A program made the position numbers and the translations under genes. DNA of 64,000 nt, taken from NCBI RefSeq assembly GCF_014356525.2, contig NC_052508.1, forward strand, positions 56,891,441 through 56,955,440, written 5' to 3'. The notes under the pieces are model-generated. The model was given only the letters and a program-made list of their open reading frames with translations, ran no database searches and had not been told where the DNA came from. Below are positions 34,444-49,569 of the stretch, piece after piece. The stretch is from Nilaparvata lugens. Its lineage: Eukaryota > Arthropoda > Insecta > Hemiptera > Delphacidae. Each line of letters starts with the position of its first letter. Position 1 is the first letter of the stretch.

Positions 34444-35751
34444 CTCTATTGCCTATAAAACTCTCAATAAAACACGACATTCCTCAAAACGCAGATACTA
34501 TTGACAGAATGAGATGTTGATGTTGTCAATACGACTTCATTTGTTCAAAATCAGTTTAAATGATGGAGGAATACCATATCATCTTCTCCAATACAATCAA
34601 ATTATTACAGTAATTATTCATTAAAAGAGCCAAAAATAATAAAATACAATAAATTATCCCAGTTGATCATTTTCGAGAAAAAAGACACTAAGCGACTATC
34701 AGGCCTAGACATATCAGTAGGCCTACTATGGCGCTGGTGCACAGAAGCAGATATCGCTTCTCTTCATGTCATGCGTGCTCAACGCCGCCCCAAAGCCAAC
34801 GCCGTCCATTCATTTCACATACTTGCTGCTATATGTACTGTATGTATATATGTTTGTACTCACAGCATCGATTCACACATAGCTATGAGAAAGCGTGGAA
34901 AGCCACCATATCTGCGATCAGCACTTCCAGTAACGGATGTCGTATTCCCCTTGCAATAAACCGTCGTCCATAAGCAAGGGTAGGATATAAATACTATAGG
35001 ATAGGATGTATGCTATCCTTGGTCCATAACAAGCTGCAATTCACACCTTACTTGGACGCTTCGTGATTTTGAACGCTCTTACGCGTCGGCGCTTGAAACC
35101 AAAGAGATTATGAATGAAAAACGCCTATATAACGCGATATTCTATTACTTCAAAATGGAACTGAGCGCTAACTGGCAAAATAAGGTGGTGAATGGGGTAC
35201 CTATCTGGAATGTGTATTTTGGGTTTTATTGTCATTTGATCTCATGATTTTATATTTTTTGTGTAGCATTCATTGTCAAATGCGTATTTTATGTATTTTA
35301 TAGGTTCAAATCTGAATTTAGGTATTTTATTCCAATGTGTATCTCAGTAGCGCAATACTGTTTTCAAAGCAAATGGGTTTATTCTCTTATTCATGCATTT
35401 CCCGGAAAATACTAGTGGTACTGATAATTGCTATCTAAATTTTGATCAACTCTGAACACTGATTCAAAGTAGAAACTCCAAATTTTGATTCTTATCAATA
35501 AAGTTTGAAATTCTATCTATTGTAATAGTGTTGTAGGATTGTATTTTTCGTATTAAGGGGCAATAAATGAAAAATAACGAGCGTTAACACTGGTTTGAAA
35601 GCTCAAGCTTAAAGTCATTGTGATTAATTGAATTGAGATGGTTCATGATGGATCATCTTTTTGTGGTTCTATCCTTAATGAAGAGAATCGAAGACTTCCC
35701 TTACACTTTGTATTGTACTATCTTTTATTCTTAGAGCTACTGGAAGTATTG
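34444..35751. other. No gene recognised
   Basis: Two overlapping plus-strand open frames (98 and 81 codons, 34663-34973) lie in different frames with no motif or splice sites. 35270-35340 has iterated GTATTTTATGTATTTTATAG. Otherwise AT-rich. Confidence 0.35.
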
Positions 35752-35934
35752 AAACAGAATTGAATATATCAAGTACCCTTACCACAACACAACTAGTTTG
35801 TATCACAAGTCACTAAAAACACTTGTGGTTCTTGAAACAATTGAAAATGGCACTTCAAGAGTTAAAGCTAGTTATATTATGATTAAATAAAAGGGTACTT
35901 GATATATTCTATTGTGTTCCAATACTTTGTAAGG
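35752..35934. mobile_element. Snap-back element, most complete copy
   Basis: The left arm ATATATCAAGTACCCTT (about 35764) is inverted at 35891-35907 (AAGGGTACTTGATATAT), and the arms extend outward to the GTGTTCC end. The centre holds CTTGAAACAATTGAAAATGG and CACTTCAAGAG. Same family as 3178, 46410 and probably 13584. Confidence 0.7.
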
Positions 35935-37604
35935 TGCGGCCCTTAGACGGGAAAGTAGAGGCCGCAAGTTACTGTCGGCAAGTACTTTCCATCACGTCAC
36001 GTTCCACCAATTTCAATTTACCAAAAATCTGTGCGAATGGAAATTAGAAAAAAGTACTGACCGCCAGTAACTTTCCTACTCTACAATATACTACGCCACT
36101 AATTAGCAATATAGATTGGTTGGGAGTAATATTTTTCAAGTAGCCTACTGGTGGTGTAGTCAGGAGATAAATACCGAATGGTCTTAAAAAAGGGCACTCT
36201 AATTTCATCTTTTTCTCCTGACTGATCCATTTTCAACGATTTAATTATACACAAGTAACAAGATTTATGATGTGCACTAGGTTGTCAATAACAATGGAAA
36301 TATTCATAGCAACTGTACATAGCTCAAAAATCCATCAATTTTATCTTTGTGAAGTATTTATCAATTCTTCGAGAAGTATTCACTTATGGTTGATTAACAA
36401 CATAAACTTCACATAACAACACTGTATCAATCCAGTTTCATACCAACTTGTGAATCAATAGCTGGGAATAACATCAATTTATACAAAATATTGAATGAGT
36501 GAGTATCGATCGCAGCTATTCGTTCTGTGTAAATAATAATCTATGCAAAACAGCATTATGGTACACAGCTTACAGATCAGTAGTGACCAGGAGAGAACGA
36601 CTCTGTTTAGAACAATCAATTATGCGAGATTTCTTTGCTAGCAGTCGAATGGCCTAACCAAGCCACGCCGCACTTCTGATTATTTATAACGCCCACCTAA
36701 ACACTGACGAGTCTGAAAATACCAAAGCGTATGTAAATTAATTCAGGAAACTTATTAATCGTCGCATAAAAATGTAGAATTAATTAGGCCCTTCCAAGTG
36801 TCAGACTGAATGATGAAGACTTAACTTGAAAGCTTCGCATTAAATGACCAGGTTTGGAATGTTTTCGTGTTTTATGATAATGTCCTCCACTACTCAACCA
36901 TCAGCGAGAGAAATACAACTCGTGAATTCATGTATTCGTTACATTATTTTCAGCGTTTACCTCGAATTCGTTTGTGAACATAATTCGCGATTATGGAAAC
37001 ATTCATTCAATCCTAAAACTTCAAGAATTTAGAATTCTTGGATCTAAATTTTTGTGAACACATTTTAATATAGTAATTCAGGAAATTGTTGTGTCACTCT
37101 TAATATTATGTGTTTGATTGAAACTTCACGATATCGAAATTAATTGACATAACCTATATATAATATTTGGACAATTTAAATCTAGGTAAACTAGTAGTTC
37201 TGTGAACAGTAGACCTCACGCAGTATTCTCGTCCACAAGTACCTGACTGAAACTATAGACCTTATGGAAATACAGCAATAGACTGGCTTCTCCACACATC
37301 TGTGTAATCACTTGTCACCTGATTTATGATGAATAATATTCTATAGTCTGATTTCTACTCTAATATTGGCGTATGAAGGAGGCTCCTTTTTCCTTTTTTA
37401 TTATCCTTGAAATGCAAAATTTCCAAAAACCTTGTATATACGTCGACGCGCAATTTAAAAAGGAACATACATACCTGTCAAATTTCATGAAAATCTATCA
37501 CTGCGTTTCGACGTAAATGCACAACATGAAAACATATAAACATATGAATATTTAAACATTTAAACATTAAGAGAAATGCCAAACCGTCGACTTGAATCTT
37601 AGCT
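35935..37604. other. No gene recognised; weak inverted sequence at start
   Basis: 35935-36105 contains GGAAAGTAGAGGCCGCAAGTTACTGTCGG, partly inverted by CCGCCAGTAACTTTCCTACTC, a possible decayed MITE. A 62-codon frame at 36844-37032 has no motif. Confidence 0.35.
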
Positions 37605-37695
37605 TGGTTAATTAGGAAATTGAAGAAATTTTGGGCAATAGCCTGTTTTTTCTTTTCCGATTGTTGTATTCTTTGTGCTAACCTAATAAATTCTT
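37605..37695 (+). repeat. Stem-loop retroposon module
   Basis: GGAAATTGAAGAAATTTTGG, GCAATAGCCTG, TTTTTTCTTTTCCG, then an AATAAAT-type tail. It is degenerate but in the same order as other copies. Confidence 0.5.
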
Positions 37696-37724
37696 TCTAA
37701 AATAATGTTCTTCCTTATTTTCAG

Positions 37725-37791
37725 GTGAGGATTCAATGGATTCAACCAGTTGGATACCATACAATTCAACTATGTACGTACAACTTGTACA
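37725..37791 (+). CDS. Candidate 67-bp internal exon (speculative)
   Basis: The acceptor CTTATTTTCAG and the donor A|GTGAGT bound 67 bases. Two frames are open. One reads EDSMDSTSWIPYNSTMYV, which looks protein-like. Its phase does not fit as the direct continuation of the candidate at 13077. No family is recognised, so this may be chance. Confidence 0.18.
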
Positions 37792-38442
37792 GTGAGTTAT
37801 CCCAATTTGTTTTACTATAGAAAACCAGAGTATCATTGCTCTATTTAAAGACTTTTATGAATTTTTTTTATTGAATCAATTTATTTATTATTTTTACAAA
37901 AAAACACTGATCGAGAGAGAAAAACTAAGAATACAAAAACCAAATTTAGATGACATCTTAAATGTCCGAAATAGGGTTATGATTTCACTCTTCTAAAATT
38001 TTGTCCATTTTTACTCAGAAACAGAAACTGAAAATTTTCAATTTTGCAGGTTAAAGAACTGGATAAAAACACACAAAAACACTATTTATTTCAAATAGAA
38101 ATGTTCATTCATTAATAAACCGACTTCAAAATCACCGGTATGAATGCCTTGAATAATATGTTGTAATATAATGCTTCATATTATGTTCTAGTAGATATAC
38201 TGTTCATTGTACTCATATTATCATCAGTACAGAAATTATTATGATAGGAATTGCTTTCTCCACATGATAAACTTTCTGTTAGTTGGAATTGAGAAACTCA
38301 ATTCTAATTAGAGTTAATGTGCATTTGACCTAAAAATCATGCCAAATTCACTTTAATATTTGGAATTCACCAGTTTCCCTCTTTGGGGTGCCAAATTAAC
38401 TTACTTCATGAAGGTTATTTGAAAAAGTTTAGATCTAGGCCT
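37792..38442. other. No feature seen
   Basis: AT-rich sequence, then the left boundary of the large tandem duplication. Confidence 0.4.
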
Positions 38443-41449
<3,007 letters not shown>

Positions 41450-43799
41450 CTACTCACTTACCAATGCTCCATATCAGCATGCTGGAGTAGATCTTCAGTC
41501 GTTATTAAATAGAATTTTCAACTTTTCACTTCGTATACCGTCAGAGGCCCACGGATGCGTGAAATTTATGCATTCGGTAATAGTCGAAGACTACCGTGAA
41601 ACAAAGTCCTGTCTGGTGCCTACCCCAGACAGATTCCACTTTCGAATTAAGATATCGTGTCTCATCCTTCCTATCGTGTTTTATTTGAATGTTTATCAAT
41701 ATTTTTCGTGTTCGACGACGCTTGGAAATGATAAACGTGTTTGTGGAAGGTTTTTGAGCAGGAACAACCAATGATTTATTATCGAAAATTTGTCAACTCT
41801 GATCTATGAATATGTAGGCTACCCTTATCCTATCTATCTACACTCTAACATATCATAAACGATAAAGAAGTATCACAATTCTTTAGAATTCAACAATTTT
41901 GTTTTCTGATTAATTAATATTGTAAAATATTAATATTAAATATATAATGAGGGAGAGAATTCTTTTAATCACTACATACATGCACATGTACACTTAGAAT
42001 AATTCACTTGTTCAATCATAAACAAACAAAGCTTGTTGTTCTTATTCTCCAATCATTAAAGAAATTTTTCTTGAAAAATTCTAAGAATTTCTGTGTTAGT
42101 ACAAAATTGGTTTGGGTTAAGAAGATTTGAGAATTATAAAAAGTTAATAAAGTTGAAGTTTGCTTGTGCTAGGGATGAGATGAGTATTTTTCAATTTTTC
42201 TTTTCTTGAGTGACATAATGATAAATTGTAATTCTAATGTGATTTGACTTTTCAATAAACTTTCGATCACATGCAAAGGAATTGAATTGTAAGTCGAATA
42301 TATATATTCTCAATATGCTTTTGACCTGAGTTTAGCACGAAAACGTTGAAATTGATGTTGTCCATAAAAGTCAACGACTGGAAGAAGATGGATTTTATCG
42401 AAAACACACACATAATGAAAGGCTTGAGGAAGATGACAGGCGGAGAAGAAGAGGAGAAGAATCTAGTGTAACCGATTCTCACACAGGCATTATCAAAGTT
42501 CATGGACATGGAGACTAACAGACAATTGAAACGTTGGAAGAGAGGCCACTTCAAAGTTATGATTTTTATAGCTATTTATCATAAATTATGCATACAAATA
42601 CATGGTATTATGGGCGCAGGACTATCGGCCGTCGACAACAACATACTAATTAGGAGTTATGAGGAGGGACAACGGTTAAGACGGTTTATGTATGCTCTCT
42701 CTATAGATTTTGATTTCGGACATTATAATCTTTTCTCGATAGCTTTTTATTTTATTTGAGCGATCCTTACGTACTACGCCATTACTGATCTCTTTGTCTG
42801 ACTGCCGTCTTTGTCTAGATCATGTTGTCGTGGATGGTTTTCTTTGGATTTTTTCATACTAGCTGCACCTCCTTTGACCAGATCCGCCTAGTTCTGGACA
42901 GTCAGTCTCCAGTCTCCGGACTCAGCTAGATGGCCAGCAGATAAGCCGCGGTAATATGCCGGTGTGAGCCCGTAACAACCAATTTGATCGCGCGGCTTGA
43001 TGTATTGCGTGTAAATATATATTGTGTGTTAAGTATAAGCGAGCTAGCGAGCTGAGATGGTGGATGCGATAGGAGACGACGCTCGACTGCGTCGCTGCGT
43101 CTTCTGTCGTCCTCCAGTCCGACCAGCCCCTAATGAGTCTGCCCCCAAATAATAGTAATTCCCGGTTGTAAAATTTTAAAGGGGTCCACGAGGGCGGAGT
43201 CCTCTCGCGTGGCCCGCGGCCAGCCATCCCAACCTTCAATGTAATCTATAATAAATCCAGCCAGCAGAGCACTATTCGTCCACTATATAATAAAGCTTCT
43301 CAAGAATTTAGCATAGTCGATCGAGAACCGGCATTTGCGATCATAATCTCACCTCCTGTCAAGTACAATGCTCTAAAATCGAGCCGTACAATCATTTGTT
43401 ACAAGACAATAGCTTCTCAATCCAATATTACAATTTATGATAAGGATACATGAATTGAACTTTCTGGTAGGTCTTTATTCAGATTCTCTTATCAAATATA
43501 TTCGATACTACGTTGTAAAAGTCTTCAAATCTGATAGATTGGATGGATAAATATTCTAACTCTATAATAATTATTTCAAATATCCAATTGAAGGTCATCT
43601 GCTAACATCAATATCATCAAATGCCTTGTCAGATCTAAACGATCTTGTCGACCGCAACAGGTGTGGTGTGTTCGCCTAATCCTCGAATGAAGAAGAAGAT
43701 ATAATTAAAGCTATATAAATTGGACTAAGGATTTCTGCTACTGCATCATTGAACAAAAAACTAGATAGCAGATGAAAATTTGATGAGTGGAACAGTCCA
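41450..43799. other. No gene recognised; GC-richer block at 42760-43250
   Basis: 41450-42760 is AT-rich with short open frames. 42760-43250 has raised GC and CpG (for example GCGAGCTAGCGAGCTGAG and GACGACGCTCGACTGCGTCG) and a 105-codon minus-strand frame (42922-43239) with no motif. It might be a regulatory or promoter patch, but nothing specific supports that. Confidence 0.3.
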
Positions 43800-43905
43800 A
43801 ACATTGCGCCTAGACCGGGAATCGAACCCGGTACTCCTCCTTTGCCGGGGAAGCGGCTTGGATAGATATTCAGTTGTTCAATATACCAGTAGAGCATCCC
43901 ATTCT
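43800..43905 (-). repeat. tRNA-like SINE head with perfect B box
   Basis: On the minus strand GGGATGCTCTACTGGTATAT gives an A-box-like start and ACCGGGTTCGATTCCCGGTC a perfect B box and T-arm stem. The intervening sequence is longer than in a normal tRNA and no anticodon arm can be drawn, so this is a SINE or tRNA pseudogene, not a working tRNA. Confidence 0.55.
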
Positions 43906-45504
43906 GTTAGAATTTGCATTCATTCCCACCTTATTTCATTGCATGTAAAAAAATTATCTACTTTTCATATTTACCTTTCTGGTTGAGCTCCATTTGAATC
44001 TTCTTATACGATTATGCAGTCTTGGTAGAAGCCTCTACTGGAGACATAAATAATAAATATCTATAATTTTGTCTCTGATTCACTCGAATACTATCCATAT
44101 TTTCATTAATGAATTGATTTTATTTTGTTTAAGAATATGAACTTATCAAAGTTCCTGAAAATCAATCGATAGATGAAATCTAAAATATATAGAGCAGTGT
44201 TACAATCTACTGCATTTGTAGAAGTGGTATCCAAGGTTTGTTTAAGCCGAGAAAGCATCAAATGCGGAACACCAAAATTAAGTCTCAATGTGACAGTTGC
44301 CTCTTGTTATCACTTAGTCACAGATAGGGTTCCTGGTGACTTTTCTGGAAAGAAAATTCAGCCTGGCATTCATGAATACACCTTACTTCTGGTTGAGATG
44401 AACAGTGAATTCCTCTTGAGATGTTAGAGGAATTATGATGTATTGGTTAAAACGGTGCATCTTCCGTGAGACTGGTTGATAAGAGAATATTTCGGAAGTC
44501 GAATCGATAAGCATACCATAAATCTCCAGTTCTCTCCAGGTAGATCTCGACTATTTTATCTGAGAGCACAGGAGTTTTTGGTTATTTATGGCTATTTATT
44601 CAAGAGTTAGTTACCTTATCTTATCATTCCGCTTCTAAAAACCATTCACACATTCACTAGGGATTTCAAGCCTCTGTAGGTCGGAATATTTTAATTCCAT
44701 GAAGTCGATCTGATGAATTTCAGGAAGGTGTTAGTGTTCATCAAGTAAACAAATAGGGAAATAGATAGAATATTATTAAATCGAATAATATTTATTCATA
44801 TTTAGCTTTTATATTTTTTACGAGAACTAGTGATCGATTCAATCAGGTTTCAAGTGACATTAATACACGACAAAACTATTCTTCCCTGTAACTTCTGATA
44901 ATATTCACAACCCATACCCTGCATGAAAAATGCTATTTTTTATTTTACAATCATAGAATCATCAACTGAAGACAAAATATTTATGAAGCATTGGATAAGG
45001 TAGTATATAAGTATTTTCAAAAACCAATTTTTCATGTTTCTTAACATTAAAACTACTCTCAAAGACTAACCATTAATTTTCATGTGGATATAATAATACT
45101 ATAAAACTTCAGTTCATCCATTGATGATCCAAATAGTTATGAGATTATAAAAAATCAATGAATATTAAGGTTTCCGATATCAATGATTGATAGCAAAAAT
45201 AGATCGAGTTGAGATTACAGTAACTAGATAACTAGTCATATAGTTACTGTAGTTGAAATTAGTTTAATATTCAATTTGATGAGATGATTAGATGCACAAT
45301 TTTCTTCATTGAAAGCTGATTTATTAGGATCAAATAATAGGAGTTTTATATACTGCCTCTACGAGGCTACAGTAACTTACTGTAGTGAGTTCAGTATGTT
45401 AACAAAGAAATATGAAACCTTGAGAAAAATCCATGAATGATTAGTAACTACTGCTAAAGTCCCAACGTTTTTGGTACATATCTCTATACGGGATTGATGA
45501 AGAC
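43906..45504. other. Unassigned AT-rich region with one protein-like open frame
   Basis: Besides the open frame at 44173-44427, the region contains the short inverted motif AGTTACTGTAGT/ACTAGATAACTAGT around 45220-45255 and 45370-45385. Nothing else is recognised. Confidence 0.35.
44173..44427 (+). CDS. Hypothetical 84-codon open frame
   Basis: An ATG-initiated frame (MKSKIYRAVLQSTAFVEV ... ending SEFLLRC, stop at 44425) has a more protein-like composition than most frames here, with four cysteines and no low complexity. I do not recognise any family. No Kozak context, promoter or splice evidence stands out, so it is more likely chance or a decayed repeat than a gene. Confidence 0.12.
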   Translation: MKSKIYRAVLQSTAFVEVVSKVCLSRESIKCGTPKLSLNVTVASCYHLVTDRVPGDFSGKKIQPGIHEYTLLLVEMNSEFLLRC

Positions 45505-45660
45505 ATTACATCTATTTATTTTATTTTATTTATTGTATAAAATACTATAATCATAATACAATTATGATATTGGAGGAAAAACTAGACTAAGCCTGTACTA
45601 TTTCTCTCCAAAAATTTTGATAAAATGCTAATGTTGTCCAAAAGATAAGGTTATATAGTC
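45505..45660 (-). repeat. Stem-loop retroposon module with A/T tail
   Basis: On the plus strand a TTTATTTTATTTTATTTATT tail lies at 45515-45536. GGAGGAAAAACTAGACTAAG, CCTGTACTATTTCTCTCC and TGTCCAAAAGATAAGGTTAT follow, i.e. the module in reverse with its tail in the expected place. The core loop is altered. Confidence 0.6.
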
Positions 45661-46409
45661 ACACACTGCTTCGTCACTTGATTTTCGGTCTAGAAATGAT
45701 GATTTAAAATTTTGAATTTTGAAGGTTGATTTTATACTCTAAATCTTTATTTATTTATTACAAGAACAAGGTAGGCTAAAAGCATATTGAGTGAAATATA
45801 ATTTTCATGAATTTATCAATCACATTCTACGATTCAAATCACTAAATTACCATATTCTCCCATACATTGAACAATTTTTGAGGAATTCAATGTTGTTTGA
45901 CTGGCTAGGATGAGTCGACAGTATCAGATGTGATGATTAGCTCCAGTTGAAGAACTGATCAAACATGGAGAGCATCTCCAGGGGTTTGCTGTGTGTGGCC
46001 TGCATTTTCGACAATCATCACCTCTCCCTCACACAATGGTATGTCAAGGACCATCAAAGCTGTCTAGCTTATTGATTCATGTCACTTCTCTGTTTAAACA
46101 TCACGTGGGATTGTTCAAAAAATATTGTTTGTTCAATATTTATAAATAAAATATTTTATTGTTCAATAAATATTAGAAGTTATGTAAACCCTTAATGATT
46201 AAATAATAATATTCTGAGTATTTTTCCATAATCTAGGTTATTCACGGCTTGATATTTTTTGGGCTACTCGCCACTGTATTATGTTATTTTTGCTAATCCC
46301 GGATGTAACCAATTAAACATTATTTGATTCCATATCGGTGAAAAGCTAAGGATGACAAGGGAAGCAAGACTAAATATTCATTGTCTTTCTTCTTTAGGGC
46401 TACTTTTAT
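45661..46409. other. No feature seen
   Basis: AT-rich unique sequence with no supported open frame. Confidence 0.4.
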
Positions 46410-46526
46410 AGAAATAAAAATATAAATCTCACTACCCTTTTAAATTATTAAGTCACTACATGTTTCGGACATTGAAGCCATTTTAAAATAAAATAAAAGG
46501 GTACTGAGATTTATATTTTTATTTCT
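46410..46526. mobile_element. Snap-back element, short copy
   Basis: AGAAATAAAAATATAAATCT at 46410 is inverted at 46507-46526. CACTACCCTTTTA inside it is inverted as AAAAGGGTACTG. The central TGTTTCGGACATTGAAGCCA lies between the arms. 117 bp, non-coding. Confidence 0.75.
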
Positions 46527-47814
46527 AAATATTCATTTATTTCATTAACTGTCAATATTCTTTCAGATCATTGTGGTCATACCATAAATTTTGTATAGAA
46601 TATGATAATAATAATTCCAGAACATATCTTGATTATCATTTGCATTCATAATTTGTTGAGGATGACAAGAAAAACTAATAAAAACAATAACCTGGCTACA
46701 TCAATTTCTTCTGGCGTCTGGATTTACAAACAATGTTACGCAATCAGACTAATCGGATTGAATTAGATCAGTGTTCAAGAAGAAAATGTTTCTTGATTGC
46801 TGTTTGTAGACTGACTACAAACGATTAAGCAGTTGAAAAACTAACACAGACTTGAGTTTCGAGCACAAACCCACGAAAAATGTTAATTCAATGTTTATTC
46901 GAGTGTTTTATTTGTTTTGCTATAAAGTTATACGATCACAGTTTGCCAAAGGTATGGACTAATAATTCGCAGGAGACGGTGGGTGCAAGTGAACGATGGA
47001 CAATTTTTTTCTGTATAACAGCTTTGTCCTGGTGAACGAGAGAGATAATCACAAGTCGGATCGGTCTTTTTGGAAATCTGAGCAGATAGCCTGCTTCTGA
47101 TCAGGATCGGCATATGTGCCAGGAACTCTTCAATTAAACATATGTCCTTGTCACTTTTTAGTAGGTCATTTAGATTTCGGCAATAAATTCGAAGCCTTAA
47201 TTGAATGCGTTGAACCGAGCGAATGCCATCTCCCGTCCTAATGCCAGTTGTTTTTCAAACTTTCAACCTGTGGTTCCCTCATTACAAAATTCCGCATGTC
47301 TGCAATAAATTCGCTTCTCTAGTCTTCCCTTTTTGCATTGGGAATACCGTCAATATTTTCTCAGATCATTGTGGTCCCTCCATTCACTTTGTATAGAGAA
47401 TTTGTAAGGACTTTATTTGTAAGAACTACCGCCAATTAGTTACTTTGTGTAAATAATCATTCTCATTCACTACCACAACAATTTTACATATTTCATTTGC
47501 GAAGCGAACCTAAACTACTCAAGATCCAATTTGCATAGTCTATTTATTCCACTTTGAGAATTTGTAGCCTTCTTAAGAATCTTAAAGTTGATATTTTTAA
47601 ATCGTAAGTTGAATATCTCAATTGACCTCCTGAATATTTCAAGTGACCATTTCTGAACAAATGACTGGAATTGTACAATACTTGGTGGCTCTACATGAAA
47701 CTGTATTCCAATTTCATTCATCTGTGACATCTATTCAACAATTTTTTTCCATCCATGCCTCATTCTGTTTTATTTTCAATTATGTATTATAATGCATATT
47801 CATTTTTTTTTGTT
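46527..47814. other. Unassigned; contains a ~50-bp dispersed repeat pair
   Basis: GTCAATATT.TTTCAGATCA and TTGTGGTC occur at 46550-46603 and again at 47349-47402. A 71-codon minus-strand frame (47515-47730) lies downstream of the gypsy fragment in its orientation but shows no recognisable gag or protease motif. Confidence 0.4.
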
Positions 47815-48165
47815 TCATAATGGATCTTCAATATCTAATACAGTAAACACCTTCTTGTGTGACAATTTTGGTGCTAGTTCTTCCACTGTTGGAATGAGAC
47901 AACGTTCCCTGATTATATATTTATTAAGTTCAACTGGGTCAATACAAATTCTCAGTGATCCATCCGGCTTTTCAACAACTACAACGTTATTTATCCAGTC
48001 AACAGGCTCCTCAACTGGGGTTATAATACCTTTTGACTTTAGTGATTCCAAAGTTTCTCGAAATTTCTCTTTAATTTTGAGTGGGATACGCCGAGCAGGA
48101 CTTATTGTTGGGGATGTATTTTTTTTCAATTTAATCTTGCAAATATCAGGAAAGATATTGAATAA
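47815..48165 (-). pseudogene. Ty3/gypsy reverse-transcriptase N-terminal fragment
   Basis: The minus-strand frame reads through SPARRIPLKIKEK, then GIITPVEEPVDWINNVVVV, EKPDGSLRICIDPVELNKYI, IPTVEELAPKL and FTVLDIEDPL. These are the conserved blocks preceding and reaching the first catalytic aspartate of Ty3/gypsy reverse transcriptase (normally xVLDxKDGF). The frame stops right after that block, so the YxDD motif, RNase H and the rest are absent. Upstream it merges in a different frame with the integrase fragment at 48146-48463. Inactive relic. Confidence 0.9.
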
Positions 48166-48463
48166 ATAACATGGCTGCCTTTTTAAACATCGTTTTGATT
48201 ATTCCAACTGCCTTTTCTGCTAATCCATTTGATTTTGAATGGTATGAACTTGATGTGGTAATTTTGAATCCCCAATTCTTTGCAAATTTATGCATTTCTC
48301 TGCTATTAAATGGCATGTTATCTGCTATTAGTGTTTGAGGTATTCCAAATCTGCTGAATGTTTCCTTAAATTTTTTAACTACGGTGAAGCTGCTTTTGCT
48401 ATTGATTGGGTATGCTTCAATCCATCTCGAATAATAATCGAGATATTTCCATTTCAGCTCATC
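48146..48463 (-). pseudogene. Ty3/gypsy integrase catalytic-core fragment
   Basis: An open minus-strand frame of about 105 codons follows a stop at 48464-48466. It has no initiator. It carries LDYYSRWIEAYPI (first catalytic D), FGIPQTLIADNMPFNS (second D; the usual DNGP is DNMP here), KFAKNWGFK and SNGLAEKAVGIIKTMF (catalytic E, about 34 residues after the second D). This is a retroviral-type rve core of the Ty3/gypsy class. The zinc-binding N-terminus and the C-terminal part are missing. On its strand it lies upstream of reverse transcriptase, reversing the RT-RNaseH-IN order of intact Ty3/gypsy elements, so the pair is a rearranged relic. Confidence 0.9.
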
Positions 48464-49069
48464 TTATTGTTCAAGATATTTGGATAGAGCTAGTAATGGA
48501 GTTTGTAGATGAGATGTAGCTTAGCCAAAAACAAGGTTCAAGTAGATAAACATTTGATTTAGATTGGATTTGATCTTCGAATTGAGAAAATTATCCATCG
48601 ACAGAATCCCCCACCACAATAATGATAAATCTTCAACTGCTGAAATTGTATTTCATTTATACCATTCTTACTTTATGAGAGAACGTCATTTTTGATCCCA
48701 GTATGAAATAAATAAGTAGAAAATGCAGCTTAATCTTGTATATCAAATATCATAATTGTACATCTGATATACGAAATTTATTGCTATCAAATCCCTTCCA
48801 ACTCCCCCCCCCCCCTAAAAAGTGTAATGCCATCTATCAACGTATATAAACATTGGTATAATAAATATTATTGTGAGAGTAAACATTCTTTGAATTGGTA
48901 TAATAAATATTATTGTAAGAGTGGACAATCTCTTTGTGGACGATATCTTTGTTTACTTTGATTACCACCAAAGTTTTTTTACTTCTATAGGATATGCGGG
49001 AAAGTTGAAAATTCAATTAATTTTGGATTCCTTTCTTGTTACACCATTCCCCCAAAATCTAGAAACGTT
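48464..49069. other. No gene recognised; short local duplication
   Basis: GGTATAATAAATATTATTGT occurs at about 48854 and 48897 (43-bp period). A C-run lies at 48805-48815. No further gypsy coding (RNase H, gag or LTR) was recognised. Confidence 0.4.
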
Positions 49070-49215
49070 TCAGTGTTTATTTATTTATTTATACATTGAT
49101 AGATACAATATAATTCTCAACTATGAATGATTGAGAAATCAACAACAGGCTTAAAGCCCAAAACTGTTCCTTTCCCAAATTTAGATAGAAATTGTCCAAG
49201 AATAGGTTGAATATG
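49070..49215 (-). repeat. Stem-loop retroposon module with A/T tail
   Basis: Plus-strand TTTATTTATTTATTTATACA tail, then CAACAGGCTTAAAGCCCAAA and ACTGTTCCTTTCCC. The inner GGCTTAAAGCC stem is perfect and GGGAAAGGAACAG gives one of the least degenerate arms. It is among the best-preserved copies. Confidence 0.7.
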
Positions 49216-49489
49216 TTGCCGAGTTTAGCTATCAGTAATGAATGAATGAATGAATTTATTTGCCAAAAACAAAATACAAAAAAGCTTAACAAAAAATAAA
49301 TATAAAATTTTGGCTCTACTGGTAAAAGTAACACTTGAGTGCCAGTAGTGAGTTCAATTAAAGTAATTATATAATGTACATGTTGACATTACTGTCCAAA
49401 CTTCAAAACTTCATCAAATAAAAAATCATTCTGTTCTATCCATCAGGGTAAACTGCCCTCTCCTATGGAATTTCTGCCAGCACTGCATT

Positions 49490-49490
<1 letters not shown>

Positions 49491-49564
<74 letters not shown>
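49491..49564. repeat. (GT)n microsatellite
   Basis: About 74 bases of pure GT, ending GTGTATGTGAG. It precedes a GC-rich block. Confidence 0.95.

Positions 49565-49569
<5 letters not shown>

Noticed and set aside
43800..43905. Functional tRNA gene
   Set aside because: T-arm and B box are intact, but A-box-to-B-box spacing is too long and no cloverleaf forms.
46410..46526. Hammerhead ribozyme in the snap-back family
   Set aside because: A GAAAC-like segment is present on one strand, but the CUGANGA core is not intact in any of the copies I read.
47815..48463. Ty1/copia element (because integrase precedes reverse transcriptase)
   Set aside because: Both domains match Ty3/gypsy motifs rather than copia ones, so the order is better explained by rearrangement.
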